Source of the DNA: Thermodesulfobacteriota bacterium
Lineage (GTDB): Bacteria; Desulfobacterota; DSM-4660; Desulfatiglandales; Desulfatiglandaceae
Length of the DNA: 21,604 nucleotides
Direction of reading: 5' to 3'
Assembly: GCA_028278625.1 (NCBI GenBank)
Contig: JANQDY010000053.1
Coordinates: forward strand, 1 to 21,604
Positions 1-6,068 of this stretch are shown here, one piece after another. A program made the translations under genes and the position numbers. Numbering within the stretch: the first letter of the stretch is position 1; every line of letters starts with the position of its first letter. The notes beneath the pieces were generated by a model. It saw only the letters and a list, made by a program, of their open reading frames with translations. It was not told where the DNA came from and did not search any database.

Positions 1-86
1 TCAGCATCAGCGGCCGCTTTCAGAATCGTCGTCCCCGAAAGGACGCTCAGCTTCTTTCCGTCGATCTCTATTTTTACTTTCGCCAT
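1..86 (-). CDS. 2Fe-2S ferredoxin-domain oxidoreductase, N-terminal fragment
   Basis: Only the first 28 codons are inside the window; the gene runs off the left edge. The start is ATG at 86, preceded by a good GAGGAAG ribosome binding site. The visible residues begin MAKVKIEIDGKKLSVLSGTT and continue ILKAAADA. This is the opening beta strands and first helix of a plant-type 2Fe-2S ferredoxin domain as found at the N-terminus of NuoG-like, HoxU-like and formate-dehydrogenase-like subunits. The cysteine ligands would lie beyond the edge, so the subfamily cannot be named. It starts 29 bp after the stop of the GntR regulator on the same strand, so the two are probably cotranscribed. Confidence 0.6.
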   Translation of the reverse strand, partial: MAKVKIEIDGKKLSVLSGTTILKAAADA

Positions 87-115
87 TCTTCTTCCTCACA
101 GTGGACTTGCCGAAA

Positions 116-844
116 TTATAATGATAAGGCCGCCTGCCAGGTCTCCTGAACGTACTTGAGATGGGCAAGGGCCATTTCCCGTCCTTTATCCGGATTACGC
201 TCCTTCACGGCCGCCACGATGTTTCTGTGCTGTTCCAGGAGTTTTTTCCGCGGATGTTTCTTTCTGAAGATCCCACCCCAGGCGATGCGAAGCTCTTCCT
301 GCAGGAGGTCGTAGATGGTCTTCATGAGATGGATATAAGCTTCATTGTGGGTGGCATCCGCCAGGGTGTTGTGAAATTCGTGATCGGTTTTGGCGCCCAG
401 GCGGTTTTTTTGAAGGTCTTTTTCCATATGCTCCAGCAATTCTTCCAGATATTCAATCTGAGCCTCCGTTGCCCGTTCGGCAGCAAGGGCCACGACGCCT
501 AGTTCCAGGTATTTTCGGATCTCGAAAACCTTCATGATGTTGGCGGGTGAACTCTTGGCAAATGAGACCAGGGGGTCATGAATGGACCGGGTGGTAAGGG
601 GGCGAACAAAGGTGCGGTTTCCCTGTTGGATCTCCAAAAGCCCCATTCCCTGAAGCGTGTTCAATGCTTCCCGAAGGGAGACGCGGCTCACGTTCAACGA
701 TTTGGCCAGGGTCCTTTCGGGTGGGAGGCTCTCACCGGGCTTGAGGTTGCCGGTTAAGATCAATGACTTGATCTGCTCGACGATCTCATCTGAAATTTTT
801 CTCGGTTTGATCGGGGAATATAGACCGTTGTTTTCAGAATTCAT
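116..844 (-). CDS. GntR-family transcriptional regulator, FadR/FCD subfamily
   Basis: A 242-residue dimeric repressor or activator that probably senses a small carboxylate. Residues about 16-82 form the winged helix-turn-helix: EIVEQIKSLILTG, then the GntR signature PGESLPPERTLAKSL, then VSRVSLREALNTLQ. Residues about 103-235 form the all-helical FCD effector domain. D154, H158, H206 and H228 fit the usual FCD metal/ligand site (DxxxH...H...H). Length is typical. The ATG at 844 has a modest AGGGG site. The gene is divergent from the CUT2 transporter operon and is the obvious candidate regulator of it. A perfect 13-bp palindrome inside its own promoter suggests autoregulation. FCD regulators commonly control hydroxy-acid or sugar-acid genes, which agrees with the neighbouring GlcDF and LarA-like genes. 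The ligand is unknown. Confidence 0.92.
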   Translation of the reverse strand: MNSENNGLYSPIKPRKISDEIVEQIKSLILTGNLKPGESLPPERTLAKSLNVSRVSLREALNTLQGMGLLEIQQGNRTFVRPLTTRSIHDPLVSFAKSSPANIMKVFEIRKYLELGVVALAAERATEAQIEYLEELLEHMEKDLQKNRLGAKTDHEFHNTLADATHNEAYIHLMKTIYDLLQEELRIAWGGIFRKKHPRKKLLEQHRNIVAAVKERNPDKGREMALAHLKYVQETWQAALSL

Positions 845-854
845 TTAGGCCCCT

Positions 855-869
855 ATTGGTATGATCAGT
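855..869. promoter_or_regulatory. Possible GntR operator half-site region
   Basis: The sequence ATTGGTATGATCAGT just upstream of the GntR start is an imperfect dyad (TTGGT against ATCAG) with FadR-like spacing. The octamer ATTGGTAT recurs at 1189-1196, next to the candidate transporter promoter. Weak evidence; the match could be chance. Confidence 0.25.
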
Positions 870-885
870 GGATATCTACATCGAT

Positions 886-914
886 TTTTAATATAGAACC
901 GAATCGGTTGTCAA
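886..914 (-). promoter_or_regulatory. GntR gene promoter with embedded palindromic operator
   Basis: Read on the minus strand, a perfect -35 TTGACA lies at 914-909. It is followed at once by AACCGATTCGGTT (plus-strand 897-909), a perfect 6+1+6 palindrome. A -10-like AT-rich stretch (TATATTAA) follows with shorter than ideal spacing. A dyad with a one-base centre placed in the -35/-10 spacer is a typical position and geometry for a GntR-type operator, so negative autoregulation is likely. The -10 assignment is uncertain. Confidence 0.45.
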
Positions 915-1091
915 TAAAAAAATGGTCAACATCCGCAGTTATATTTAAAGGAAACGATCCCTTTATGCCCATCAATGGAGCCCCTCTGACACAAAAATAA
1001 AACGGGCCGGATATTTCCAGGTAGATTTGAATTAACTAGCTGATACAACAACGCGATTATAACTGTCTACCAGCCAAATGAAGCCGATTCA

Positions 1092-1128
1092 TTAGGAGAG
1101 AGCGCCTCTTGGTGCCCTAAGATTTTTT
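1092..1128 (+). terminator. Terminator-like hairpin upstream of the transporter promoter
   Basis: TTAGG at 1092-1096 and GCGCC at 1102-1106 pair with GGTGC at 1111-1115 and CCTAA at 1116-1120. The loop is TCTT, there is a five-base AGAGA bulge on the 5' side, and one G-T wobble. Two bases later a run of six T follows (1123-1128). It could stop transcription arriving from upstream, or act as an attenuator if the transporter transcript begins further upstream. The bulge makes it weaker than a textbook terminator. Confidence 0.35.
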
Positions 1129-1160
1129 CCTCGGGAATATCTGTAAGGGTAAAAAATATC

Positions 1161-1190
1161 TTGACAAGAAAGGGAAATAAAAATAGTAAT
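1161..1190 (+). promoter_or_regulatory. Candidate sigma-70 promoter of the transporter operon
   Basis: A perfect -35 TTGACA at 1161-1166 is followed after 18 bases by AGTAAT at 1185-1190, which matches the -10 consensus at four of six positions. The 16-bp palindrome at 1200-1215 would then lie about at the transcription start, a good repressor position. The -35 is convincing, the -10 only fair. Confidence 0.4.
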
Positions 1191-1199
1191 TGGTATATT

Positions 1200-1215
1200 G
1201 CTTAGACCTCTAAGC
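1200..1215. promoter_or_regulatory. Perfect palindrome, probable operator
   Basis: GCTTAGACCTCTAAGC: two perfectly complementary 7-base arms around CC, placed about ten bases after the candidate -10 of the transporter promoter. It differs in sequence from the palindrome in the GntR promoter, so it may bind another regulator, or the GntR protein may recognise only one of them. Confidence 0.4.
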
Positions 1216-1271
1216 CTCTTTGGTTCTGCGTAGCCTTTTCCTCCTCGCAGATGAGCTGAAGAGGCTCAGCT
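1213..1271 (+). other. Leader RNA with mutually exclusive stems
   Basis: AGCCTCTT (1213-1220) is perfectly complementary to AAGAGGCT (1259-1266). A local hairpin AGCTGA (1254-1259)/TCAGCT (1266-1271) uses the same bases. The two foldings compete, which is the layout of a switching 5' leader, but no known riboswitch class was recognised. Confidence 0.25.
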
Positions 1272-1403
1272 GAGTAGAAGGCCAACATGTTGTTCCGTAA
1301 CCTGCTGTAACACCTTAAAAAAGGAAAGGAGGTGGTCATTTCTTTACGCGTCTATTAAGCCATCAAAGAGCATTTTAAATCTTAAGACATCGGAGGTATC
1401 ATT

Positions 1404-2438
1404 ATGGGAAAAATGAGGTTCAAGAGTGTGCCGGTATTTATGCTGTTTGCGGTTTTGTGCATGTGTTTCTGTTTTGCAGCACCCGCCCTGGCCAAACAAA
1501 AAGTTGTGGGCGTGTCCAACCTGTGGCTGGGAAATGATTGGAATGCCAGATGCAACCAGACCATCATCGATTACCTTGAAAAAAAGGGATGCAAGGTGAT
1601 CAGTACCAATGCTCAGGGAAATACGGGTCAGCAGAAGGCCGACGTGGAGAATTTCGTCTCCATGGGCGTTGACGGTATCGTTATTAAAGGTGGTGAAGGA
1701 GACGCCTTTTTGGATGTCTCCAAAAAAGCGTATGATGCCAATATTCCCGTTGTAACGGTCATCATGTTCCTCCCCTACGCGGTTCACAACTCCGTTGAGG
1801 ACAGCTGGCAGGGAAGCACCAACCTGGCGGTGTGGTTGGTCAACCAGATGCGCGGCTCCGGAAAGTACATCGGCATGGATGCGGCTGGATGGCACACCCT
1901 GGAAGTTCGAAAGAGAGCCTATAACGAAGTTCTGAGATGGTTCCCGGAAATCAAACGGATCGGCGAATACCATGAAGTGAACCCGGCGGATCCCATCAAC
2001 AATGCCTATAAGATCACCAAAGCGACTTTAAGGGCCCATCCCGATCTCAAAGGTGTGGCAACGACCTGGGGGCTGCCGGCCGTGGGCGCCATCAAGGCGA
2101 TCCGGGAAATGAAAAAGGAAAAACAGGTCTCCATTATCAGCATCGACCAGGAAGCGGCCTTGCTGGCCCAGATGCACAAGCCTGGTTGTCCTCCCACCGC
2201 AGTCGTGGGTATTGAGCCCGTGATACAGGGAACTGAGGCTGCAAAGGCCATGTGGGAAGCCATGCAGCTCAAAACGGTGCAGGAAGCCAAAGCGGCGCTT
2301 CCGGTGCTCTCCGTGATCGGCGTATCCTACGTGGCCACCGAGAATGTGGATCAATTCAAAGCGAAAAGGATCTATAAAAGCGTAGATGCTTGCTGGGACG
2401 GCAATTTCGCCGGTACCAAGATCAAAAAACCCTGGTAA
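1404..2438 (+). CDS. CUT2 (ribose-type) ABC transporter substrate-binding protein
   Basis: A 344-residue periplasmic solute-binding protein of the Peripla_BP_4/RbsB type. The signal peptide is clear: MGKMRFK, a hydrophobic core, and APALA before the mature KQKVVGVSNLWLG. The fold follows the family order: first strand, then NTGQQKADVENFVSMGVDGIV (the NxxxQxxxIxxxIxxGVDGII pattern), then a second-lobe region around DLKGVATTWGLPAVGAIKAI and a SIISIDQEAA segment. ATG at 1404 has GGAGGT at ideal spacing. It heads the transport operon, and a stable hairpin separates it from the ATPase gene, consistent with the binding protein being made in excess. The ligand cannot be read from sequence; family members bind sugars, polyols, autoinducer-2 and other small polar molecules. 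The neighbouring hydroxy-acid genes hint at a sugar acid or related compound (inference). Confidence 0.9.
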   Translation: MGKMRFKSVPVFMLFAVLCMCFCFAAPALAKQKVVGVSNLWLGNDWNARCNQTIIDYLEKKGCKVISTNAQGNTGQQKADVENFVSMGVDGIVIKGGEGDAFLDVSKKAYDANIPVVTVIMFLPYAVHNSVEDSWQGSTNLAVWLVNQMRGSGKYIGMDAAGWHTLEVRKRAYNEVLRWFPEIKRIGEYHEVNPADPINNAYKITKATLRAHPDLKGVATTWGLPAVGAIKAIREMKKEKQVSIISIDQEAALLAQMHKPGCPPTAVVGIEPVIQGTEAAKAMWEAMQLKTVQEAKAALPVLSVIGVSYVATENVDQFKAKRIYKSVDACWDGNFAGTKIKKPW

Positions 2439-2448
2439 GCGGATTTTT

Positions 2449-2484
2449 TTCACACGGGTCCAATTTTTTTGTGACCCGTGTGAA
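2449..2484 (+). promoter_or_regulatory. Intercistronic hairpin between binding-protein and ATPase genes
   Basis: A perfect 12-bp stem: TTCACACGGGTC (2449-2460) with GACCCGTGTGAA (2473-2484), loop of 12 bases. No T-run follows it, so it is not a standard terminator. Strong hairpins at this place in binding-protein transporter operons typically protect the upstream mRNA from 3' exonucleases and lower downstream expression. Confidence 0.75.
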
Positions 2485-2510
2485 TATGACCCATGCCGTA
2501 TGGAGACAAG

Positions 2511-4067
2511 ATGAACAGTCCAAAAGATGATCAGGGAGCTATTGCCATCCGGACCAAAGGAATTTCGAAATCCTTTCCCGGCGTCAAGGCTTTGCAGAAA
2601 CTGGACTTCGAGGTCAGGCGCGGAGAAGTCCACGCCCTTTGCGGCGAAAACGGCGCCGGAAAATCGACGCTCATGAAGACCATCGTCAGAGAGTATATTG
2701 AAGACGAAGGCGATATCTTCATAGAGGGGCAGAATGTAAAGGATTTGGGAATTCGCGGAGTGCAGGAACTGGGATTGAGCCTCATCCACCAGGATCTCAA
2801 CCTGATTCCCATGCTGTCGGTGGCCCAGAATATCTGTCTGGGCAGAGAGCCCACCAAATGGTTCGGCAAGATTGACTGGAAAGCCATGCATGACCTGGCC
2901 AATCAATTCCTGGCCGAGGTGACTTCTGAAATTGATGTGGCGGCGCTGGTGGAGAATCTCAGTATCTCCCAGCAGCAGCTGGTTGCCATAGCACGGTCTC
3001 TTCTCACCGGCGCCAGTATTCTCATTCTGGATGAACCCACGGCCCGTCTGGATCAAAAGGCATCGGACGAATTCTTTGCCTTTATTGAAAGGGCCAAGGA
3101 AAAGAATCTGACGGTCATTTATATTTCCCACCGGCTTGAGGAAATCTACCGCATCTGCGACCGGGTCACCGTCCTCCGTGACGGCCGCAAAATCCTTACG
3201 TCATCAACGGAAGACCTTCCCCAGACGGAACTGGTAAAACACATGCTCGGAAGAGAGATTACCCAGCAGGTGCCAAAGGAGAGTGCCACCATTGGGGAAA
3301 CAAGCCTGTCGGTTACGGGCCTTTACCCCAAAGAAAAGGGGAAAGATATCCACTTTGATCTTAAGTCAGGTGAAATTCTGGGGATTGTGGGGAGTATCGG
3401 TGCCGGAAAAAGCGAAGTGGCCCGTGCCATATTCGGAGCCGATCGCAGGGAGAGCGGTGACATTTACATTTCCGGCAGGAAAATAAGAATGAACTCGCCC
3501 CGGGATGCGATTCGGCATGGCCTGGCTCTGATACCGGAGGAAAGAAGAGACCAGGGCCTGGTGGGAAACGGATCGGTCAGAAATAACATCACCCTGGCAG
3601 CTCTCAAAAAGAAGTTCTGTTCCGGGCCCTCCTGGATCAACCAGAAAAAGGAGGTTCTGGCGGTTAAGGAGTTCATATCGACCCTTGCCATTGCGACGCC
3701 CACGACGGAACAGGAAGTACAGTTCCTGAGCGGCGGCACCCAGCAGAAAGTGGTGGTCAGCAAGTGGCTTCTGAGCGATTCGAATATCTATATCTTTGAT
3801 GAACCGACCAAGGGGATCGACGTCGGCGGGAAGTACGATATATACAAACTCATCGTTGATCTTGCCAAAAGGGGTGCGGGGATCATTTTTATTTCCAATG
3901 AACTGATGGAGGTGTTGTCTTTGTGTGACCGCGTTCTCGTCATGTTCAACGGTCAGGTCATCAAGGAACTCATCACCAAGGAGACCAACCGAGAGGAACT
4001 CCTTTTTTACGTTATGGGTGGGAGAGATTATGCAGAAACAGCCAGCAACTCTAAAGGACATCATTAA
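2511..4067 (+). CDS. CUT2 ABC transporter ATP-binding protein (two ABC domains)
   Basis: A 518-residue RbsA/XylG-type ATPase with two nucleotide-binding domains powering the importer at the inner membrane. Domain 1: Walker A GENGAGKS at 45-52, signature-like LSISQQQ, Walker B ILILDEPTARLD. Domain 2: Walker A-like GSIGAGKS at 294-301, signature LSGGTQQK, Walker B IYIFDEPTKGIDVG. The non-consensus first signature is normal for this subfamily. An in-frame ATG at 2493 has no ribosome binding site; ATG 2511 (MNSPKDD) has GGAG eight bases upstream and is preferred. The 3' end overlaps the first permease gene by 38 bp, implying translational coupling. Confidence 0.93.
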   Translation: MNSPKDDQGAIAIRTKGISKSFPGVKALQKLDFEVRRGEVHALCGENGAGKSTLMKTIVREYIEDEGDIFIEGQNVKDLGIRGVQELGLSLIHQDLNLIPMLSVAQNICLGREPTKWFGKIDWKAMHDLANQFLAEVTSEIDVAALVENLSISQQQLVAIARSLLTGASILILDEPTARLDQKASDEFFAFIERAKEKNLTVIYISHRLEEIYRICDRVTVLRDGRKILTSSTEDLPQTELVKHMLGREITQQVPKESATIGETSLSVTGLYPKEKGKDIHFDLKSGEILGIVGSIGAGKSEVARAIFGADRRESGDIYISGRKIRMNSPRDAIRHGLALIPEERRDQGLVGNGSVRNNITLAALKKKFCSGPSWINQKKEVLAVKEFISTLAIATPTTEQEVQFLSGGTQQKVVVSKWLLSDSNIYIFDEPTKGIDVGGKYDIYKLIVDLAKRGAGIIFISNELMEVLSLCDRVLVMFNGQVIKELITKETNREELLFYVMGGRDYAETASNSKGHH

Positions 4068-4992
4068 TAACTACGGGGCGACGTTTGCTTTCATTGTCGC
4101 CATCATCTTTTTTTCCTTTTACGCCAGGGGCTTTTTCAGCGGGCAAAACCTTCAGAATATCCTGGTTCAGTCCACTTCCCTGGGGATCTGTGCCTTTGGA
4201 TTGACTTTTGTTCTCATCACCGGTGAGATCGATCTTTCTTACGGCGGTGTTATCGGTTTGGTGGGTGCGGTCCTGGCCGGCATGCTCAAAGAGGGGCATT
4301 CCATCGGAATGGTGACGCTCATCTGCCTGGCCATTGGTTTGGGAACCGGTCTTCTAAACGCTATTCTCATTGTCGTTTTAAATCTCCCCTCTTTTCTCGC
4401 CAGCGTGGCGGTCATGTTTATCTGCATGGGGGGTGAGAGAATCTACAACCAGGGCATTACCACCTGGATCCGGGATCCCGATGTGCTCGCCATTGTACAG
4501 ATGAAACTGGGGCCGGTCCCATTGCCGGTGATTTATCTGTTCGCGCTGTTTTTCATTTGCTGGTTTCTGCAGACACAGACGCCGATGGGGCAGTATATCA
4601 GGGCTCTTGGGGAGAACATAAATGCCGTCAGAGAGGTCGGTATTCGCACTAAGCTACTCAAATCCGGCGTTTTTGTGGGTGCGGGACTCATCTATGCATT
4701 TGCCGGCTACATCGAGATTCTTCGTATCGGAGGGGCTGTTATGTATGCGGGAAACAAACTGCTGCTGTCCGTTCTGGCAGCGTGTTTCCTTGGTACGGCG
4801 ACTTTTAAGGCGGGAAAGGCCAATTTTCCGGGGACCCTCATCGGCGCGTTTTTCCTGTACACGCTCTTGAGCGGATTTACCGGACTGGGAATGAAATTCT
4901 ATCTGGTTCCCTTTGCCCAGGGTCTGATTCTCATCGCATCCGTCGCCATCTCTTCTGTAAGGAGGGGGAAAATTGAACAAGTCCAATTCTAA
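4030..4992 (+). CDS. CUT2 ABC transporter permease (first)
   Basis: A 320-residue RbsC-type (BPD_transp_2) inner-membrane permease. It is highly hydrophobic with many predicted membrane helices, and carries the family motif ITGEIDLSYGGVIGLVGA, equivalent to GGIDLSVG. The start is ATG at 4030 (MQKQPATLKD) with GGGAGAG upstream. Longer in-frame extension back to 3925 lies inside the ATPase gene and lacks hydrophobic character. It overlaps the ATPase gene by 38 bp and the next permease by 20 bp. With the second permease it presumably forms a heterodimeric channel. Product length is normal for the family. Confidence 0.92.
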   Translation: MQKQPATLKDIINNYGATFAFIVAIIFFSFYARGFFSGQNLQNILVQSTSLGICAFGLTFVLITGEIDLSYGGVIGLVGAVLAGMLKEGHSIGMVTLICLAIGLGTGLLNAILIVVLNLPSFLASVAVMFICMGGERIYNQGITTWIRDPDVLAIVQMKLGPVPLPVIYLFALFFICWFLQTQTPMGQYIRALGENINAVREVGIRTKLLKSGVFVGAGLIYAFAGYIEILRIGGAVMYAGNKLLLSVLAACFLGTATFKAGKANFPGTLIGAFFLYTLLSGFTGLGMKFYLVPFAQGLILIASVAISSVRRGKIEQVQF

Positions 4993-5986
4993 TACAGTAT
5001 CCACGGCCGCAACGGTAGGTGAACCGAGCGAGAAGGAGCCGAAAAAGAGGGGTAGTCGTCTGATTCAATTTGGCATTTTCTTTGTTTTTGCCGTGTTCTA
5101 TCTGATCGTCACCCTTCTTCGTCCCGGCTTTCTAAGCCTGGGAAACCTGTACGACGTCCTCATCGAGACCGCCATTATTTCCTTTGTCTCCTTTGGTGAG
5201 GCCATCGTGATTGCCGCCGGCGGTCTCGATCTTTCCGTCGGCAACGTGGCCGGTGCCGCCGCCATGCTGACCTGTCATCTCATGAGCAACATGGGTTACG
5301 ATACCTGGACCAGCATTCTTGCCGGTGTGGCCATCGGTGGTTTGATCGGCATTGGAAACGGCCTCATGGTGACCCGCCTCTATATGAATTCACTGATCGC
5401 AACGCTAGGGACCATGTTTGTGCTGGTAGGATTCCTATACGGCATCACCGGTGGCGTCAGCGTCCACATCGTGCCGGACAATTTCATGTTCCTGGGGAAC
5501 GGAACCCTTTTGAGCATTCCCATTCCTATCTGGGTCATGGCCGTTATTTTTGTTCTGGCCTACCTGTTCATGGAAAAAACCAGCTACGGCAGACACATTA
5601 CGATGATTGGGGGAAACATTGAAGCCTGCAGACTCTCCGGCGTCAATATTCGCAGACTGACATTCATGACGTTTGTGATCTGCGGTTTTCTGAGCACCTT
5701 CAGCGGGATCCTTTTGGCGGCCCGCCAGGCAGTGGGTAATGTGGATCTTGGAGAACGGTTTCTGTTGGAAGGGTTCATCGCCGCCATGTTGGGGACCGTT
5801 ATCTTTAACGGTAAGAACATCATCACCGGAACCCTGATCGGGGCCATTTTCCTCATCAGCATGATCAACGGGCTGACGCTTCTGGGAGCAGGTCCCCAGT
5901 GGATGTATTTCTCTCAGGGCGGCCTTCTGTTGATGGCCATCATGGCCAATTATTATTCCAAACGGGCGGCCGCAAAGAGTCGATAA
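4973..5986 (+). CDS. CUT2 ABC transporter permease (second)
   Basis: A 337-residue RbsC-type permease paralogous to the preceding gene. A soluble N-terminal tail of about 25 polar residues precedes the first membrane helix (LIQFGIFFVFAVFYLIVTLL). The conserved GGLDLSVGNVAGAAAM motif is present. The start codon is TTG at 4973 with a strong GGAGGGGG five to six bases upstream, 20 bp inside the previous gene. Most CUT2 systems use one permease gene as a homodimer; two distinct permease genes suggest a heterodimer with an asymmetric pathway. It is followed by an 82-bp gap containing a hairpin, then the aldolase-type enzyme. Confidence 0.92.
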   Translation: MNKSNSNTVSTAATVGEPSEKEPKKRGSRLIQFGIFFVFAVFYLIVTLLRPGFLSLGNLYDVLIETAIISFVSFGEAIVIAAGGLDLSVGNVAGAAAMLTCHLMSNMGYDTWTSILAGVAIGGLIGIGNGLMVTRLYMNSLIATLGTMFVLVGFLYGITGGVSVHIVPDNFMFLGNGTLLSIPIPIWVMAVIFVLAYLFMEKTSYGRHITMIGGNIEACRLSGVNIRRLTFMTFVICGFLSTFSGILLAARQAVGNVDLGERFLLEGFIAAMLGTVIFNGKNIITGTLIGAIFLISMINGLTLLGAGPQWMYFSQGGLLLMAIMANYYSKRAAAKSR

Positions 5987-5991
5987 ACATT

Positions 5992-6043
5992 GGGATGCCG
6001 GCACTATGGCCTTTTAACGCCCCTCTCTTTTCTTCGGCATCTC
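5992..6043 (+). promoter_or_regulatory. Intercistronic hairpin before the DRE-TIM enzyme gene
   Basis: GGGATGCCG (5992-6000) pairs with CGGCATCTC (6035-6043) over nine positions with one G-T wobble, loop of 34 bases. A T-run follows at 6049-6055, a few bases too far for an efficient terminator. It may give partial attenuation or mark an mRNA processing point. Confidence 0.35.
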
Positions 6044-6068
6044 GGAAATTTTTTTGGAGGACCAGACC

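Larger units (their letters stand above)
845..1403. other. Divergent intergenic control region (559 bp)
   Basis: No credible protein-coding gene is visible here. The region separates the minus-strand GntR gene from the plus-strand transporter operon. It holds the GntR promoter/operator, a small 6-bp stem (946-951 with 960-965), a terminator-like hairpin (1092-1128), a candidate promoter (1161-1190), a 16-bp palindrome (1200-1215), pairable leader segments (1213-1271) and two Shine-Dalgarno sequences, of which only the second has a gene. Confidence 0.7.

Noticed and set aside
2493..2510. Upstream ATG (MPYGDK) as start of the transporter ATPase
   Set aside because: No ribosome binding site precedes it, whereas ATG 2511 has GGAG at good spacing and fits the family start.
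2028..3131. Long minus-strand open frame (367 codons) under the binding-protein and ATPase genes
   Set aside because: It is antisense to two clearly conserved genes, crosses their boundary, and its translation has no domain-like pattern.
3366..4064. Minus-strand open frame (232 codons) under the second half of the transporter ATPase
   Set aside because: Antisense shadow; composition follows the ATPase codons and no family is recognisable.
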